A stretch of DNA of 64,000 nucleotides from positions 744,001 to 808,000 of the forward strand of contig NZ_JADKSG010000002.1 in the NCBI RefSeq assembly GCF_015350805.1. The letters are read 5' to 3'. This document shows positions 44,701-53,963 of this stretch, in pieces; position 1 is the first letter of the stretch, and each line of letters opens with the position of its first letter. The DNA comes from Herbiconiux sp. VKM Ac-1786. GTDB lineage: Bacteria; Actinomycetota; Actinomycetes; Actinomycetales; Microbacteriaceae. The notes beneath the pieces are model-generated. The model did not search any database, was not told the DNA's origin, and was given only the letters and a program-made list of their open reading frames with translations. A program made the position numbers and the translations under genes.

Positions 44701-46265
44701 CGCTGGTGCTCTCCCGTTCCGTCGGCCGGTCCAATTCCGTCGGCCGGTCCCGTTCCGTCGGCCAGCTCTTCCATCTCGACCACGTCGATCGCCGCCGTGA
44801 TCGCCTCGATGCCCGACAGCCGCGCCGGCGAGATGAGCTTCATCACCCGTTCGCGGCTCATCAGCCCGGCCTCGACGACGAGGTCGGCGATGTTGCGGTG
44901 GGTGAGCAGCGCGGTCTTCGCCAGCGCCGACGCGGCCGTGTAGCCGATGTAGGGGGTGAGCGCCGTGACGACGCCCACCGAGGTCGACACCATCGTGTCG
45001 AGCCGGTCGAGGTTCGCCGTGATGCCGTCGATGCAGTTGATGCGCAGGGTGCGCCAGCCCTGCGTCATCCAGGCGAGGCTCTGCAGCAGCGAGTGCGCGA
45101 TCACGGGCTCGAAGGCGTTCAGCTGCAGCTGCCCGCCCTCGGCGGCCATGGTGATCGTGACGTCGGCGCCGGCGACCGAGAACGCCACCTGGTTGACGAC
45201 CTCGGGGATGACCGGGTTCACCTTGCCCGGCATGATGCTCGACCCGGCCTGACGGGCCGGCAGGTTGATCTCGCCGAGGCCGGCCTGCGGGCCGCTGGAG
45301 AGCAGGCGCAGGTCGTTGCAGATCTTGGACAGCTTGATCGCCGAGCGCTTCAGCACGCCCGAGAGGGTCATGAACACGCCGGCGTCGCTCGTCGCCTCGA
45401 CGAGGTCGGCGGCGGTGACGTGCTCGAAGCCGGTGAGATCGCGGAGGTGCCGGCACACGGTGGCCGCGTAGTTCGGGTCGGCGGTGATGCCGGTTCCGAT
45501 GGCGGTCGCGCCGAGGTTGATCTCCCAGAGCAGCGGCATCGTGTGCCGCAGGCGCTCCAGGTCTTCCGTGAGGGTGGTGGCGAAGCCGTGGAACTCCTGG
45601 CCGAGGGTCATCGGCACGGCGTCCTGCAGCTGGGTGCGGCCGACCTTCAGCACGTGACCGAACTCGACGCCCTTCGCGGCGAACGAGTCGCGCAGCTGCT
45701 CGTGCTCGACCATCAGCCGCTGCAGCGAGAACACCATCGCGAGCTTCACGGCCGTGGGGTACACGTCGTTGGTGCTCTGGCTGCGGTTCACGTCGTCCAG
45801 CGGATGCAGCGCATCGTAGTCCCCGAGCGGATGACCGCCCGCCGCCAGCGCCACGTTGGCGATGACCTCGTTGGCGTTCATGTTGGTCGAGGTGCCCGCA
45901 CCGCCCTGGATGACGCCGACCACGAACTGGTCGTGGAACTCCCCGGCCCGGATGCGCTCGCAGGCGGCCTCGATGGCGTCGGCCTTGGCCCGGTCGAGCA
46001 CGCCGATCTCGGCGTTGGCGCGCGCAGCGGCCTGCTTGACGATGGCGAGCGCGTTGACGAGGTCGGGGTAGACCGAGATCGGACGGCGGCTGATCGGGAA
46101 GTTCTCCAGCGCGCGGGCGGTGTGCACGCCCCAGTAGGCGTCGGCGGGGATCTCGACGCTGCCGAGACTGTCGGTCTCGGTGCGGGTCGCGCCGCTGCGC
46201 GTTGCGTCGGTCGAGGTCGCGGCGGCGGTGCTGTCAGCGGTTCCGGTGGGAACGGTGGTGGTCAC
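44697..46265 (-). CDS. aspA: aspartate ammonia-lyase
   Basis: 522 residues, longer than the usual 470. Reversible deamination of aspartate to fumarate. The fumarase/aspartase signature is AGSSIMPGKVNPVIPEVVNQ; GGAGTSTNMNANEVIANVAL and NRSQSTNDVYPTAVKLAM also match. The first 30 residues are a Thr/Ala-rich extension, and the last 18 are ADGTGP-type repeats from an 18-bp DNA repeat. Aspartase is preferred to fumarase from the NPVIPE form. Start GTG 46265 with GGAG nearby; TAGAGT lies upstream. Coupled to the oxidase gene. Confidence 0.88.
   Translation of the reverse strand: MTTTVPTGTADSTAAATSTDATRSGATRTETDSLGSVEIPADAYWGVHTARALENFPISRRPISVYPDLVNALAIVKQAAARANAEIGVLDRAKADAIEAACERIRAGEFHDQFVVGVIQGGAGTSTNMNANEVIANVALAAGGHPLGDYDALHPLDDVNRSQSTNDVYPTAVKLAMVFSLQRLMVEHEQLRDSFAAKGVEFGHVLKVGRTQLQDAVPMTLGQEFHGFATTLTEDLERLRHTMPLLWEINLGATAIGTGITADPNYAATVCRHLRDLTGFEHVTAADLVEATSDAGVFMTLSGVLKRSAIKLSKICNDLRLLSSGPQAGLGEINLPARQAGSSIMPGKVNPVIPEVVNQVAFSVAGADVTITMAAEGGQLQLNAFEPVIAHSLLQSLAWMTQGWRTLRINCIDGITANLDRLDTMVSTSVGVVTALTPYIGYTAASALAKTALLTHRNIADLVVEAGLMSRERVMKLISPARLSGIEAITAAIDVVEMEELADGTGPADGIGPADGTGEHQR
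44716..44763 (-). repeat. 18-bp tandem repeat at the aspA 3' end
   Basis: Nearly three units of an 18-bp sequence (44716, 44734, 44752) encode GPADGT/GPADGI repeats. The period is a multiple of three, so copy changes keep the frame. Confidence 0.9.
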
Positions 46266-46339
46266 GGGTGGGGCTCCATTGCTCGTGTCGTGTCGTTCCG
46301 CTCGTGGCGGGACGGCATCGACTCTACTCCCGGCCCCGC

Positions 46340-47743
46340 TCAGCTGAACCGGCGCAGGAGCCCGCGGACGAACCCGTCCTTGCGCTCGGTGTAGGGCGGG
46401 TAGACGAGCTTCAGGGTGTCGGGGGTGAGGCCCTTGCGCATCACCGCCTTCTCGTGGCTGAACGTCTCGATGCTGCGCCGCCCGTGGTACGCCCCGAGGC
46501 CGCTCTCGCCCACGCCGCCGAACGGCAGCCCGGGCACCGTGAGGTGGATCATCGGCGCGCCGAAGCCCACGGCGCCCGAGGAGGTCTCGGTCAGGATGCG
46601 CCGCTGGGCCACGGCGGACTCGGTGAACGCGTACAGCGCCAGCGGCTTCTCACCGGCCCGGATGAACCCGATCGCGTCGTCGAGCCCGCTGACGGTCACG
46701 ACGGGCAGGATCGGCCCGAAGATCTCCTGCTGCATCACCGGCGCGTCGCGGGCGACGTCGGCGAGCACGGTGGGGGCCATGTAGCGGGTGCGGTCGTCGG
46801 TGCGCCCTCCCGTGACGACGGTGCCGCTGTCGAGCAGGCCCTTCAGCCGCGCGTACTGTCGGTCGTTCACGATGCGGCCGTAGCTCGAGCTGGAGCGCGG
46901 GTCGCCCTCGTACAACTCGGCGACGGCGGCCACGAGGTGCGGCACCAGACGGGCCGCCACCTCCCGGGTGGCGAGCAGGTAGTCGGGGGCGACGCAGGTC
47001 TGGCCGGCGTTCAGGAACTTGCCCCAGGCGATCCGCTTCGCCGCGGCGGCGAGGTCGACGGTGTCGTCGACGTAGACGGGCGTCTTGCCGCCGAGCTCGA
47101 GGGTGACAGGTGTGAGGTGCTTCGCGGCGGCGGTCATCACGATGCGCCCGACGGCGGTGCTGCCCGTGTAGAAGATGTGGTCGAAGCGCTCGGCGAGCAG
47201 CTGGGTGGTGACCTCCACGCCGCCCTCGACGACGGCGACCGCTCGGTCGTCGAGGTACTGCGGCACGAGCTCCGCGAGGGCGGCGGAGGTGGCGGGTGCG
47301 AGCTCGCTCGGCTTCAGCAGCACGGCGTTGCCGGCGGCGAGGGCTCCGACGGCGGGCTGCAGCAGCAGCTGCAGCGGGTAGTTCCACGGGGCGATCACGA
47401 GCACGACGCCGAGCGGCTCGAGCATGGTCGACGCGGAGGCGGGCGCCAGGGCGAGCGGAACCGGCACCCGCGTCGGGCGGAGCCAGCCGCGGAGGTGCTT
47501 CAGCGTGTGCTGGATCTCGGCGATCACCACGTTCAGCTCGGTCAGCGCCGCCTCGGTGGGGTTTTTGCCGAGGTCGGTGAAGAGGGCGTCCTCGAGGGCG
47601 GCGGAGTTCTCGTCGAGCATCCGTCTCATCGCCGTCAGCTGGGCGGTGCGCCAGCGCAGCGAGCGGGTGACCCCCTCGTCGAAGCCCGAGCGCAGCACGG
47701 GGACCACGGGGGTGAGGGGCGCGATGATCGGCTCGGACGTCAT
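46340..47743 (-). CDS. aldehyde dehydrogenase, ALDH3-like
   Basis: 467 residues. NAD-binding domain VVLVIAPWNYPLQLLLQPAV and KPSELAPATSAALAEL; FYTGSTAVGRIVM; catalytic Glu in VTLELGGKTPVYVD and catalytic Cys in FLNAGQTCVAPDYLL; EIFGPILPVVTV near the end. The shorter length and lack of a C-terminal extension resemble ALDH3/AlkH-type fatty aldehyde dehydrogenases. ATG 47743 is 6 nt after TACGAT, so leaderless. Physiological substrate not identifiable from context. Confidence 0.93.
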   Translation of the reverse strand: MTSEPIIAPLTPVVPVLRSGFDEGVTRSLRWRTAQLTAMRRMLDENSAALEDALFTDLGKNPTEAALTELNVVIAEIQHTLKHLRGWLRPTRVPVPLALAPASASTMLEPLGVVLVIAPWNYPLQLLLQPAVGALAAGNAVLLKPSELAPATSAALAELVPQYLDDRAVAVVEGGVEVTTQLLAERFDHIFYTGSTAVGRIVMTAAAKHLTPVTLELGGKTPVYVDDTVDLAAAAKRIAWGKFLNAGQTCVAPDYLLATREVAARLVPHLVAAVAELYEGDPRSSSSYGRIVNDRQYARLKGLLDSGTVVTGGRTDDRTRYMAPTVLADVARDAPVMQQEIFGPILPVVTVSGLDDAIGFIRAGEKPLALYAFTESAVAQRRILTETSSGAVGFGAPMIHLTVPGLPFGGVGESGLGAYHGRRSIETFSHEKAVMRKGLTPDTLKLVYPPYTERKDGFVRGLLRRFS

Positions 47744-47749
47744 CTCGTC

Positions 47750-47755
47750 ATCGTA
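47750..47755 (-). promoter_or_regulatory. -10 box TACGAT, leaderless aldehyde dehydrogenase promoter
   Basis: TACGAT ends exactly 6 nt before ATG 47743 within a 15-bp gap between genes. Confidence 0.55.
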
Positions 47756-47758
47756 GGT

Positions 47759-47995
47759 TCAGCCGTGCAGAAAAGGCACTATCAAATAGATTCCGAAGAG
47801 CACCGCGCAGACGCTCAGGCCGAAGCACAGGTAGGACAGCGCTCGCGCCCAGCCCGGCCGCACCGGCTCGCCGGTGGCGGCGTCGGGGTGCGTCAGGCTC
47901 TGGAAGCGCAGCCCGAACGAGTACAGGCTCACCACCACGGCGGTCGACACCAGGGCGGCCGCCGCCACGATCAGGAACGCTCCCCAGTCGATCAC
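47759..47995 (-). CDS. small two-helix membrane protein coupled to the phosphate transporter
   Basis: 78 residues. Two hydrophobic helices (GAFLIVAAAALVSTAVVVSL and ALSYLCFGLSVCAVLFGIYL) flank a polar loop with SLTHPDAATGEPVRPGWA. GTG 47995 overlaps the transporter stop (GTGA), so it is translated with it. Small proteins in this position are frequent after actinobacterial Pit genes; an accessory or assembly role is likely but unproven. Confidence 0.75.
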   Translation of the reverse strand: MIDWGAFLIVAAAALVSTAVVVSLYSFGLRFQSLTHPDAATGEPVRPGWARALSYLCFGLSVCAVLFGIYLIVPFLHG

Positions 47996-49176
47996 TTCTC
48001 GGCCTTTCGCTTGCGGCGGGTGGCTTTCGGCGTGCGCACCGCGATGGTGGCCGCGTCGACCTCGCTCAGGGCGTTCTTCGCGTCGACGTTGTTGCGGCGC
48101 GAGACGACGAAGATCGTCACGATGATGGCGACGCCCGCGATCAGGTCGATCAGGAGCCCCGCGGGCCCGATGCCGGCGACGAACGCGGCCAGGGCGCCGA
48201 CGATGGCGGAGGCCGGGAGGGTCATCAGCCAGCCGAGCCCGATGCGGCCGGCGGTGCGCCAGCGCACGGACGCTCCCTTGCGGCCGAGGCCGGAGCCGAT
48301 CACCGAGCCCGAGGCGACCTGGGTGGTGCTGAGCGCGAAGCCGAGGTGGCTCGACGCGAGGATGGTGGCGGCCGTGCTGGTCTCGGCGGCGAAGCCCTGC
48401 GCGGGCTTGACCTCGGTGAGGCCGGCGCCGAGGGTGCGGATGATGCGCCAGCCGCCCATGTAGGTGCCGAGGGCGATCGCCAGCGCGCAGGTGATGATCA
48501 CCCAGAACTCCGGGCCCGAGCCGGCGGGCTGCAGCCCCGACGCGATCAGCGTGAGCGTGATGACGCCCATCGTCTTCTGCGCGTCGTTGGTGCCGTGCGC
48601 CAGCGCCACGAGCGACGAGGAGAAGATCTGGCCGTAGCGGAACCGGCCGCGGACGCCGGACTGCGTGCTGTCGCTCGGCATCCGCGTGATCGCATAGGCG
48701 AGCCGGGTGGCGACGAACGCGACGAGCCCGGCGACCAGCGGCGCGACGAGCGCCGGCAGGATGACCTTGGACACGAGCACGCCGTAGTCGACGACCCCGA
48801 AGCCGGCGCCGACCACCGCGGCACCGATCAGGCCGCCGAACAGGGCGTGCGAGGAGCTGGAGGGGAGGCCGAACAGCCACGTCAGCAGGTTCCAGACGAT
48901 CGCGCCGATCAGGCCGGCGAAGATCATCTCGGGCATGATCTGCACGCCCCCGTCGCCCTCCTTGATCAGGCCGCCCGAGATGGTCTTGGCGACCTCGGTG
49001 CTGAGGAAGGCACCCACGAGGTTGAGCACGGCGGCCAGCGCGACGGCGACCTTGGGCTTCAGCGCCCCCGTGGCGATGGGCGTCGCCATGGCGTTCGCCG
49101 TGTCGTGGAAGCCGTTCGTGAAATCGAAGAACAGGGCCAGCGCGATGACGAGCACGACGACGACGGTGAGATCCAC
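47992..49176 (-). CDS. inorganic phosphate transporter, Pit family
   Basis: 394 residues with about ten hydrophobic helices in two inverted halves. The Pit signature GFHDTANAMATPIATGALKP is in the first half, and ALAHGTNDAQKTMGVITLTL is its counterpart in the second; SSSSHALFGGLIGAA also matches. Takes up metal-phosphate with proton. A basic C-terminal tail ends KATRRKRKAEK. Start GTG 49176 lies 6 nt after TAGGGT. It needs no binding protein. No PhoU-like gene is adjacent. Confidence 0.92.
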   Translation of the reverse strand: MDLTVVVVLVIALALFFDFTNGFHDTANAMATPIATGALKPKVAVALAAVLNLVGAFLSTEVAKTISGGLIKEGDGGVQIMPEMIFAGLIGAIVWNLLTWLFGLPSSSSHALFGGLIGAAVVGAGFGVVDYGVLVSKVILPALVAPLVAGLVAFVATRLAYAITRMPSDSTQSGVRGRFRYGQIFSSSLVALAHGTNDAQKTMGVITLTLIASGLQPAGSGPEFWVIITCALAIALGTYMGGWRIIRTLGAGLTEVKPAQGFAAETSTAATILASSHLGFALSTTQVASGSVIGSGLGRKGASVRWRTAGRIGLGWLMTLPASAIVGALAAFVAGIGPAGLLIDLIAGVAIIVTIFVVSRRNNVDAKNALSEVDAATIAVRTPKATRRKRKAEK

Positions 49177-49234
49177 CCTGCAACCCTATTCGTTCACCCG
49201 CCGTTCATGTTCATGGGCGATCTACGCTGGAGTC
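49177..49234. promoter_or_regulatory. divergent leaderless promoters of Pit and S9 peptidase genes
   Basis: TAGGGT at 49183-49188 (minus) is 6 nt from the Pit GTG; TACGCT at 49223-49228 (plus) is 6 nt from the peptidase ATG. Both fit leaderless initiation. Confidence 0.55.
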
Positions 49235-51349
49235 ATGGCATCGCTCCCTCCCCGCGCTCGCAAGGTCCCGTTCGATCGTGTGCACCACGGCGACACCGTC
49301 TCCGATCCCTTCGAGTGGCTGCGCGACAAGGAGGACCCCGAGGTGATCGCCTACCTCGAGGCCGAGAACGCCTTCACCGACGAGGCCACCGCGCACCTCG
49401 CCGGGCTCCGGCAGGAGATCTTCGACGAGATCAAGGGGCGCACCCGGGAGACCGACCTCTCGGTGCCAGTGCGCGACGGCGGCCACTGGTACTACACCCG
49501 CACCGCGGAGGGCTCGCAGTACGGCGTGCACTGCCGTGCGCCGATCTCGGGCCCCCATGACTGGACTCCCCCGACGATCGAGCCCGGCGTGCCGATCGAG
49601 GGCGAGCAGGTCGTGCTCGACGACAACGAGCAGGCCGCCGGCCACGAGTTCTACTCGCTCGGCTCCTTCGACGTCTCCCCCGACGGGCGGATGCTCGCCT
49701 ACGCGGTCGACGTCGTCGGCGACGAGCGCTACACCCTCCGCATCCGCGACCTGGAGCTCGGCGAGGACCTGCCCGACGAGGTCGCCGACACCTTCCCGGG
49801 AGCCGTCTTCTCGGGCGACGGCGCGAGCGTCTACTACCCCACCGTCGACGACGCCTGGCGCCCCGACACCATCTGGCAGCACGTCGTCGGCACGACGGGC
49901 GCCGACGACCAGGTCGTCTTCACCGAGCCCGACGAGCGCTTCTGGGTCGGCGTCGGGCTCACCCGCAGCCGTCGCTACCTCGAGATCGCGGTCGGCTCGA
50001 AGATCACCAGCGAGGTGCTCCTGCTCGACACCGAGCACCCCGAGGCGGGCTTCCAGATCGTCTGGCCCCGGCGCGAGGGCGTCGAGTACGCGGTCGAGCA
50101 CGCGGTGGTCGGCGGCCGCGACCGGCTGCTGGTGCTGCACAACGACCAGGCGCTGAACTTCGAGCTCGTGGCCGTCGACCCCGCGCATCCGCTCGACCGC
50201 GCCTCGTGGGAGACCGTGATCGCGCACGACGAGGCCGTGCGCCTCGAGGACGTCGACGCCTTCGCCGGCCACCTCACGATCGACTACCGGCGCGACGGCC
50301 TCACCCGCATCGCGATGCTGCCGCTGCCGGGCACGACGTCGCTCGAGGGCGCCGCGTTCACCGAGCTCGCGTTCGACGAGCCGCTGTTCTCGGTGGGCAC
50401 CTCGGGCAACCCCGAGTGGGAGCAGCCGACCATCCGCTTCGGCTACACCTCGTTCGTCACGCCCTCGTCGGTGTTCGACCACGACATCGCCACCGGCACC
50501 TCGACGCTGCTGAAGCAGCAGTCGGTGCTCGGCGGCTACGACCCCGCGGCATACGAGCAGCGCCGCGAGTGGGCGACGGCCGCCGACGGCACGCGGGTGC
50601 CCGTGTCGCTGGTGGCCCGCCGGGGCGTGCTCGACGCCGACGCCCCGGGCCCGCTGGTGCTCTACGGCTACGGCTCCTACGAGTCCTCGATCGACCCGTC
50701 GTTCTCGGTCGCCCGGCTCTCGCTGCTCGACCGCGGCGTGGCCTTCGCGATCGCGCACGTGCGGGGCGGCGGCGAGCTCGGCCGCCACTGGTACGAAGAC
50801 GGCAAGACGCTCACGAAGAAGAACACCTTCACCGACTTCGTCAGTGCGGCCGAGCGGATGATCGAACTCGGCTTCACCGCGCCGTCGACGCTCGTGGCGC
50901 AGGGCGGCAGCGCCGGCGGGCTGCTGATGGGTGCGGTGGCGAATCTGGCGCCGCAGCTGTTCGCGGGCATCCTGGCGCAGGTGCCGTTCGTGGACGCGCT
51001 GACCTCGATCCTCGACCCGTCGCTCCCCCTGACCGTGATCGAGTGGGACGAGTGGGGCGACCCGCTGCACGACCCGGAGGTCTACGCGTACATGAAGTCG
51101 TACTCGCCGTACGAGAACGTGACTGAGCAGGCGTACCCGCGCATCCTGGCCGTGACCAGCCTGAACGACACCCGCGTGCTCTACGTCGAGCCCGCGAAGT
51201 GGACGGCGAGGCTCCGCGAGGTGGGCGCGCCCGTGCTGCTGAAGACCGAGATGTCGGCCGGTCACGGCGGCGTCTCGGGCCGCTACGAGCGCTGGCGCGA
51301 GGTGTCGTACGAGTACGCGTGGATGCTCGACGTACTCGGTCGCGCGTAG
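49235..51349 (+). CDS. S9 family oligopeptidase (protease II / PtrB-like)
   Basis: 704 residues. The N-terminal beta-propeller domain (from DPFEWLRDKEDPEVIAYLEA) covers the catalytic alpha/beta-hydrolase domain. Catalytic Ser is in VAQGGSAGGLLMG, Asp in VTSLNDTRVLYVEP, and His in SAGHGGVSGRYERW. GPLVLYGYGSYESSIDPSFS and AHVRGGGELGRHWYEDGK are the usual protease II segments. Cleaves short peptides after basic residues in characterised relatives. Cytosolic: no signal peptide. ATG 49235 is 6 nt after TACGCT. Confidence 0.95.
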   Translation: MASLPPRARKVPFDRVHHGDTVSDPFEWLRDKEDPEVIAYLEAENAFTDEATAHLAGLRQEIFDEIKGRTRETDLSVPVRDGGHWYYTRTAEGSQYGVHCRAPISGPHDWTPPTIEPGVPIEGEQVVLDDNEQAAGHEFYSLGSFDVSPDGRMLAYAVDVVGDERYTLRIRDLELGEDLPDEVADTFPGAVFSGDGASVYYPTVDDAWRPDTIWQHVVGTTGADDQVVFTEPDERFWVGVGLTRSRRYLEIAVGSKITSEVLLLDTEHPEAGFQIVWPRREGVEYAVEHAVVGGRDRLLVLHNDQALNFELVAVDPAHPLDRASWETVIAHDEAVRLEDVDAFAGHLTIDYRRDGLTRIAMLPLPGTTSLEGAAFTELAFDEPLFSVGTSGNPEWEQPTIRFGYTSFVTPSSVFDHDIATGTSTLLKQQSVLGGYDPAAYEQRREWATAADGTRVPVSLVARRGVLDADAPGPLVLYGYGSYESSIDPSFSVARLSLLDRGVAFAIAHVRGGGELGRHWYEDGKTLTKKNTFTDFVSAAERMIELGFTAPSTLVAQGGSAGGLLMGAVANLAPQLFAGILAQVPFVDALTSILDPSLPLTVIEWDEWGDPLHDPEVYAYMKSYSPYENVTEQAYPRILAVTSLNDTRVLYVEPAKWTARLREVGAPVLLKTEMSAGHGGVSGRYERWREVSYEYAWMLDVLGRA

Positions 51350-51386
51350 CAGCGGCAGCCCGGGCCGACCAGGCCGGTCGCTCGCG

Positions 51387-51710
51387 TCAGCCTTCGGGGA
51401 ACGGCCGCAGTTCCAGGCGGCCGTTCCTGGCCATCGGATGCCGGGCTGCCAGCGCCGTCGCCTCGTCGAGGTCGCGCGCCTCGAGCAGGTCGAAGCCCCA
51501 GATCGCATCGGTGACGCCGACGAGCGGGCCCTCGGTGACGATCGTCTCGCCCGCCCGCACCCGCACCCCGCGGGCGGTGCCGGGGTCGAGGATGTCGCCC
51601 ATCAGGCGTTGGCCAGCACCGTCGAGCTCGTCGACCCACACGTCGACGTCGGTCTCGTCGGGCTCGGCATCGGGCGTCTCGTCGCCCATCACGAACATCA
51701 TGAATCGCAT
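51387..51710 (-). CDS. YciI/DGPF-domain protein
   Basis: 107 residues, a ferredoxin-like fold domain of unknown activity. It begins MRFMMFVMGDETPDAEPDE and has ETIVTEGPLVGVTDAIWGFD (a variant of the DGPF region) and LDEATALAARHPMARNGRLE with the conserved His. Relatives are often fused or linked to ECF sigma factors, not seen here. ATG 51710 is chosen because TACGGT lies exactly 6 nt upstream; an upstream GTG adds five residues. Confidence 0.85.
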   Translation of the reverse strand: MRFMMFVMGDETPDAEPDETDVDVWVDELDGAGQRLMGDILDPGTARGVRVRAGETIVTEGPLVGVTDAIWGFDLLEARDLDEATALAARHPMARNGRLELRPFPEG

Positions 51711-51716
51711 GTGAAC

Positions 51717-51722
51717 ACCGTA
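51717..51722 (-). promoter_or_regulatory. -10 box TACGGT, leaderless YciI promoter
   Basis: TACGGT ends exactly 6 nt before ATG 51710, inside the 37-bp gap after the SNF2 helicase gene. Confidence 0.55.
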
Positions 51723-51747
51723 CACATACGATCGTTCCAGGGGAAGG

Positions 51748-53862
51748 TTAGTCCTCGAGCGCCGAGCGGAGCAGGCCGACGAGGGCGTCGAGCTGCACGC
51801 TGTCGGTCGAGCCGATCGCCTGGTCGGAGCCGTCGAGCGCGCGCGCCGCGAGGCCCTGCTTCGAGTCGATCAGCTCGGCGATGCGGGTGTCGATCGTCTG
51901 CGCGGCCACGATGCGCCACGCGGTGACCGGCTCGGCCTGGCCGATGCGGTGCACGCGGTCGATGGCCTGGGTCTGCTCGGCCGCCGTCCAGGACAGCTCG
52001 GCGAGCACCACGTTCGAGGCGGCCTGCAGGTTGAGGCCGACGCCCGCCGCGGTGAGCGAGCAGACGGCCACGGCCACCTCGGGGTCGTTGTTGAAGGCGT
52101 CGATCTCGCGCTGACGCAGGGTCGCCGACTGGTCGCCGCGGATGGACACCGTCTTCAGCTCCCGCTTGGCGAAGAGCTCCTCGGCGGCGTTCATCACGTC
52201 GATGTGCTTGGCGAAGAACACGACCTTGCCCACCGAGCGGGCGAGTTGCGCGGTGTAGTCGGCGGCCAGCCCGGCCTTCGCCGTGCCGATCCGGCGCACC
52301 ATCGTGAAGACGTTCAGCCCGTCCTCGTTCGCCTGCGTGTCCTCGAGCTCCTGGCGGGCGACGAGGCGCATCAGGTCGTCGTCGGGCAGCTCGTCGACCT
52401 CGTCGCCGCGGGCGTTCGCGCGGGCGGCGACCAGGCGGCGGTAGCGGGTGACGAGGCGGGCACCGAGCTCGCGTTCGGCCTCGCGGATCGAGCGGCCGAA
52501 GTCGTCGTCGAGCTCGACCGGCAGGTCGACGATGCGCTTGGCGGGCAGGTCGGCGGCCACGTCGATCTTGCGGCGGCGCACGATGCCCATGTCGATGACG
52601 GCCTCGCGCGCCTCGGCGAAGAAGCCCGCGTCGGCCGGGGTGAGCCCGATCTCCTCGAGGTGCTCCATCAGCTCGGGGCCGGGCTTGTCGCCGTCGATCC
52701 AGCCGAGGAACTGCCAGATCGCCCGGAAGTCGTCGACGTCGTTGATCAGCGGCGTTCCGGTGAGGGCCATCATCAGCGGGTTGCCGCCGGGGGCGGTGTG
52801 CCGGATGCGGTCGGCCAGCGCCAGCACGTTGCGCGAGCGAAGCGAGGTCATGTTCTTGATGAAGTGCGCCTCGTCGACGACCATGCCGCGGAAGCCCATG
52901 CTGCCGAGCCAGGACAGGTGCCGGTCGAGCACCTCGTAGTTGACCACCACGACGTCGGCGAAGGCGTCGAGCGTCTCGCCGTCGCCGTGCACGACGGTGG
53001 CGCGGCGGTGCGGGGTCCAGAGCTCGACCTCGCGCGCCCAGTTCATCTTCACCACGTTCGGCACGACGGCCAGCAGCGGGTAGGCGTCGGCGACGGATGC
53101 GGCCAAGAGCGACTGCGCCGTCTTGCCGAGACCGGGCTCGTCGGCGAGCAGGAAGGTGCGGTGCCCGGCCTGCACGCTCTGCAGGAAGCGGGACTGGTGC
53201 ACCATCAGCTCGTGCCCGGGGGGCGAGAGGCGGTCGATGGTGGGGGCCTCGGGCAGCTCCATGCTGGCGGCCCGGCCGCCGGCGCCGTACTCGAAGGCGC
53301 GGTAGAGCGGGCCGAGCAGCTCCCAGTTCGAGAGCCGGCCGACGCCGTGCGGCTTCGACGGCGTGAGGTCGGGTGCCATGAACGGGTTCGCGAGCTGACG
53401 CGACTTGACCGACACGGGCACGACCTGGCGCTCGGCGAGCTCGGGGGGCACGACGGTGGCGGTGGGCGCGGGCGCCTCGGGCTCGTCGTCGGGCACCTCG
53501 TAGCCGGCGTCCTCCAGGTACTCGCGGCGGAGGCTGCGGGCGGCCGGCGAGAGCGCGGCGTCGTTCTCGAGCAGGGCGATCAGCGAGGTGTCGCGGGCGG
53601 CGGTGCGCGCGAGGATCGACGCGATGCCGTCGAGGCGCTTCAGCTGCTCGGCCCGCTCGGCGTCGCCGATCGTGGTGTCGGTCTTGATGCTCGCGCGCTC
53701 CTCGCGCATCAGCAGCGCGACCACGAGGAACTTCGTGCGGTTGGCGGGGGCGACCTTGCCGCGCTGGGCGGCGGCTTCGACCTCGCGCACCTTGCGGGCG
53801 AGGATCGGGATCAGACCGGTGTTGTCTGCGGTGCGCGTACGGCGGTTGCCGGACCTTGACAT
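51748..53862 (-). CDS. SNF2-family DEAD/DEAH box helicase
   Basis: 704 residues. N-terminal 200 residues are helical with an acidic Pro-rich linker. The SNF2 core begins HELMVHQSRFLQSVQAG; Walker A is LLADEPGLGKTAQSLLAA, motif II VVDEAHFIKNMTSLRSR, motif III MMALTGTPLINDVDDFRAI. The helicase C half has VVFFAKHIDVMNAAEELF, SLTAAGVGLNLQAASNVVL and QAIDRVHRIGQAEPV. DNA translocase; no methylase or nuclease is adjacent, so not a restriction or defence module. ATG 53862 has AGGAG 4 nt before it. Confidence 0.9.
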   Translation of the reverse strand: MSRSGNRRTRTADNTGLIPILARKVREVEAAAQRGKVAPANRTKFLVVALLMREERASIKTDTTIGDAERAEQLKRLDGIASILARTAARDTSLIALLENDAALSPAARSLRREYLEDAGYEVPDDEPEAPAPTATVVPPELAERQVVPVSVKSRQLANPFMAPDLTPSKPHGVGRLSNWELLGPLYRAFEYGAGGRAASMELPEAPTIDRLSPPGHELMVHQSRFLQSVQAGHRTFLLADEPGLGKTAQSLLAASVADAYPLLAVVPNVVKMNWAREVELWTPHRRATVVHGDGETLDAFADVVVVNYEVLDRHLSWLGSMGFRGMVVDEAHFIKNMTSLRSRNVLALADRIRHTAPGGNPLMMALTGTPLINDVDDFRAIWQFLGWIDGDKPGPELMEHLEEIGLTPADAGFFAEAREAVIDMGIVRRRKIDVAADLPAKRIVDLPVELDDDFGRSIREAERELGARLVTRYRRLVAARANARGDEVDELPDDDLMRLVARQELEDTQANEDGLNVFTMVRRIGTAKAGLAADYTAQLARSVGKVVFFAKHIDVMNAAEELFAKRELKTVSIRGDQSATLRQREIDAFNNDPEVAVAVCSLTAAGVGLNLQAASNVVLAELSWTAAEQTQAIDRVHRIGQAEPVTAWRIVAAQTIDTRIAELIDSKQGLAARALDGSDQAIGSTDSVQLDALVGLLRSALED

Positions 53863-53963
53863 CGTTCTCCTGGGGAGTGAGGCGGAGTGCACGGGGCCTG
53901 GGCGGTCGAGCAAGGCGATGGGGATCGCGGTCGGCGCGAGGAGCGGGAAATCCCGTGGCGCGC

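Noticed and set aside
44697-46265. Calling this gene class II fumarase
   Set aside because: The signature region GSSIMPGKVNPVIPE and overall pattern fit aspartase better, though fumarase activity cannot be excluded.
51748-53862. SNF2 helicase as part of a defence or restriction system
   Set aside because: No methylase, nuclease, DISARM-like or other defence gene is adjacent; neighbours are ordinary conserved genes.
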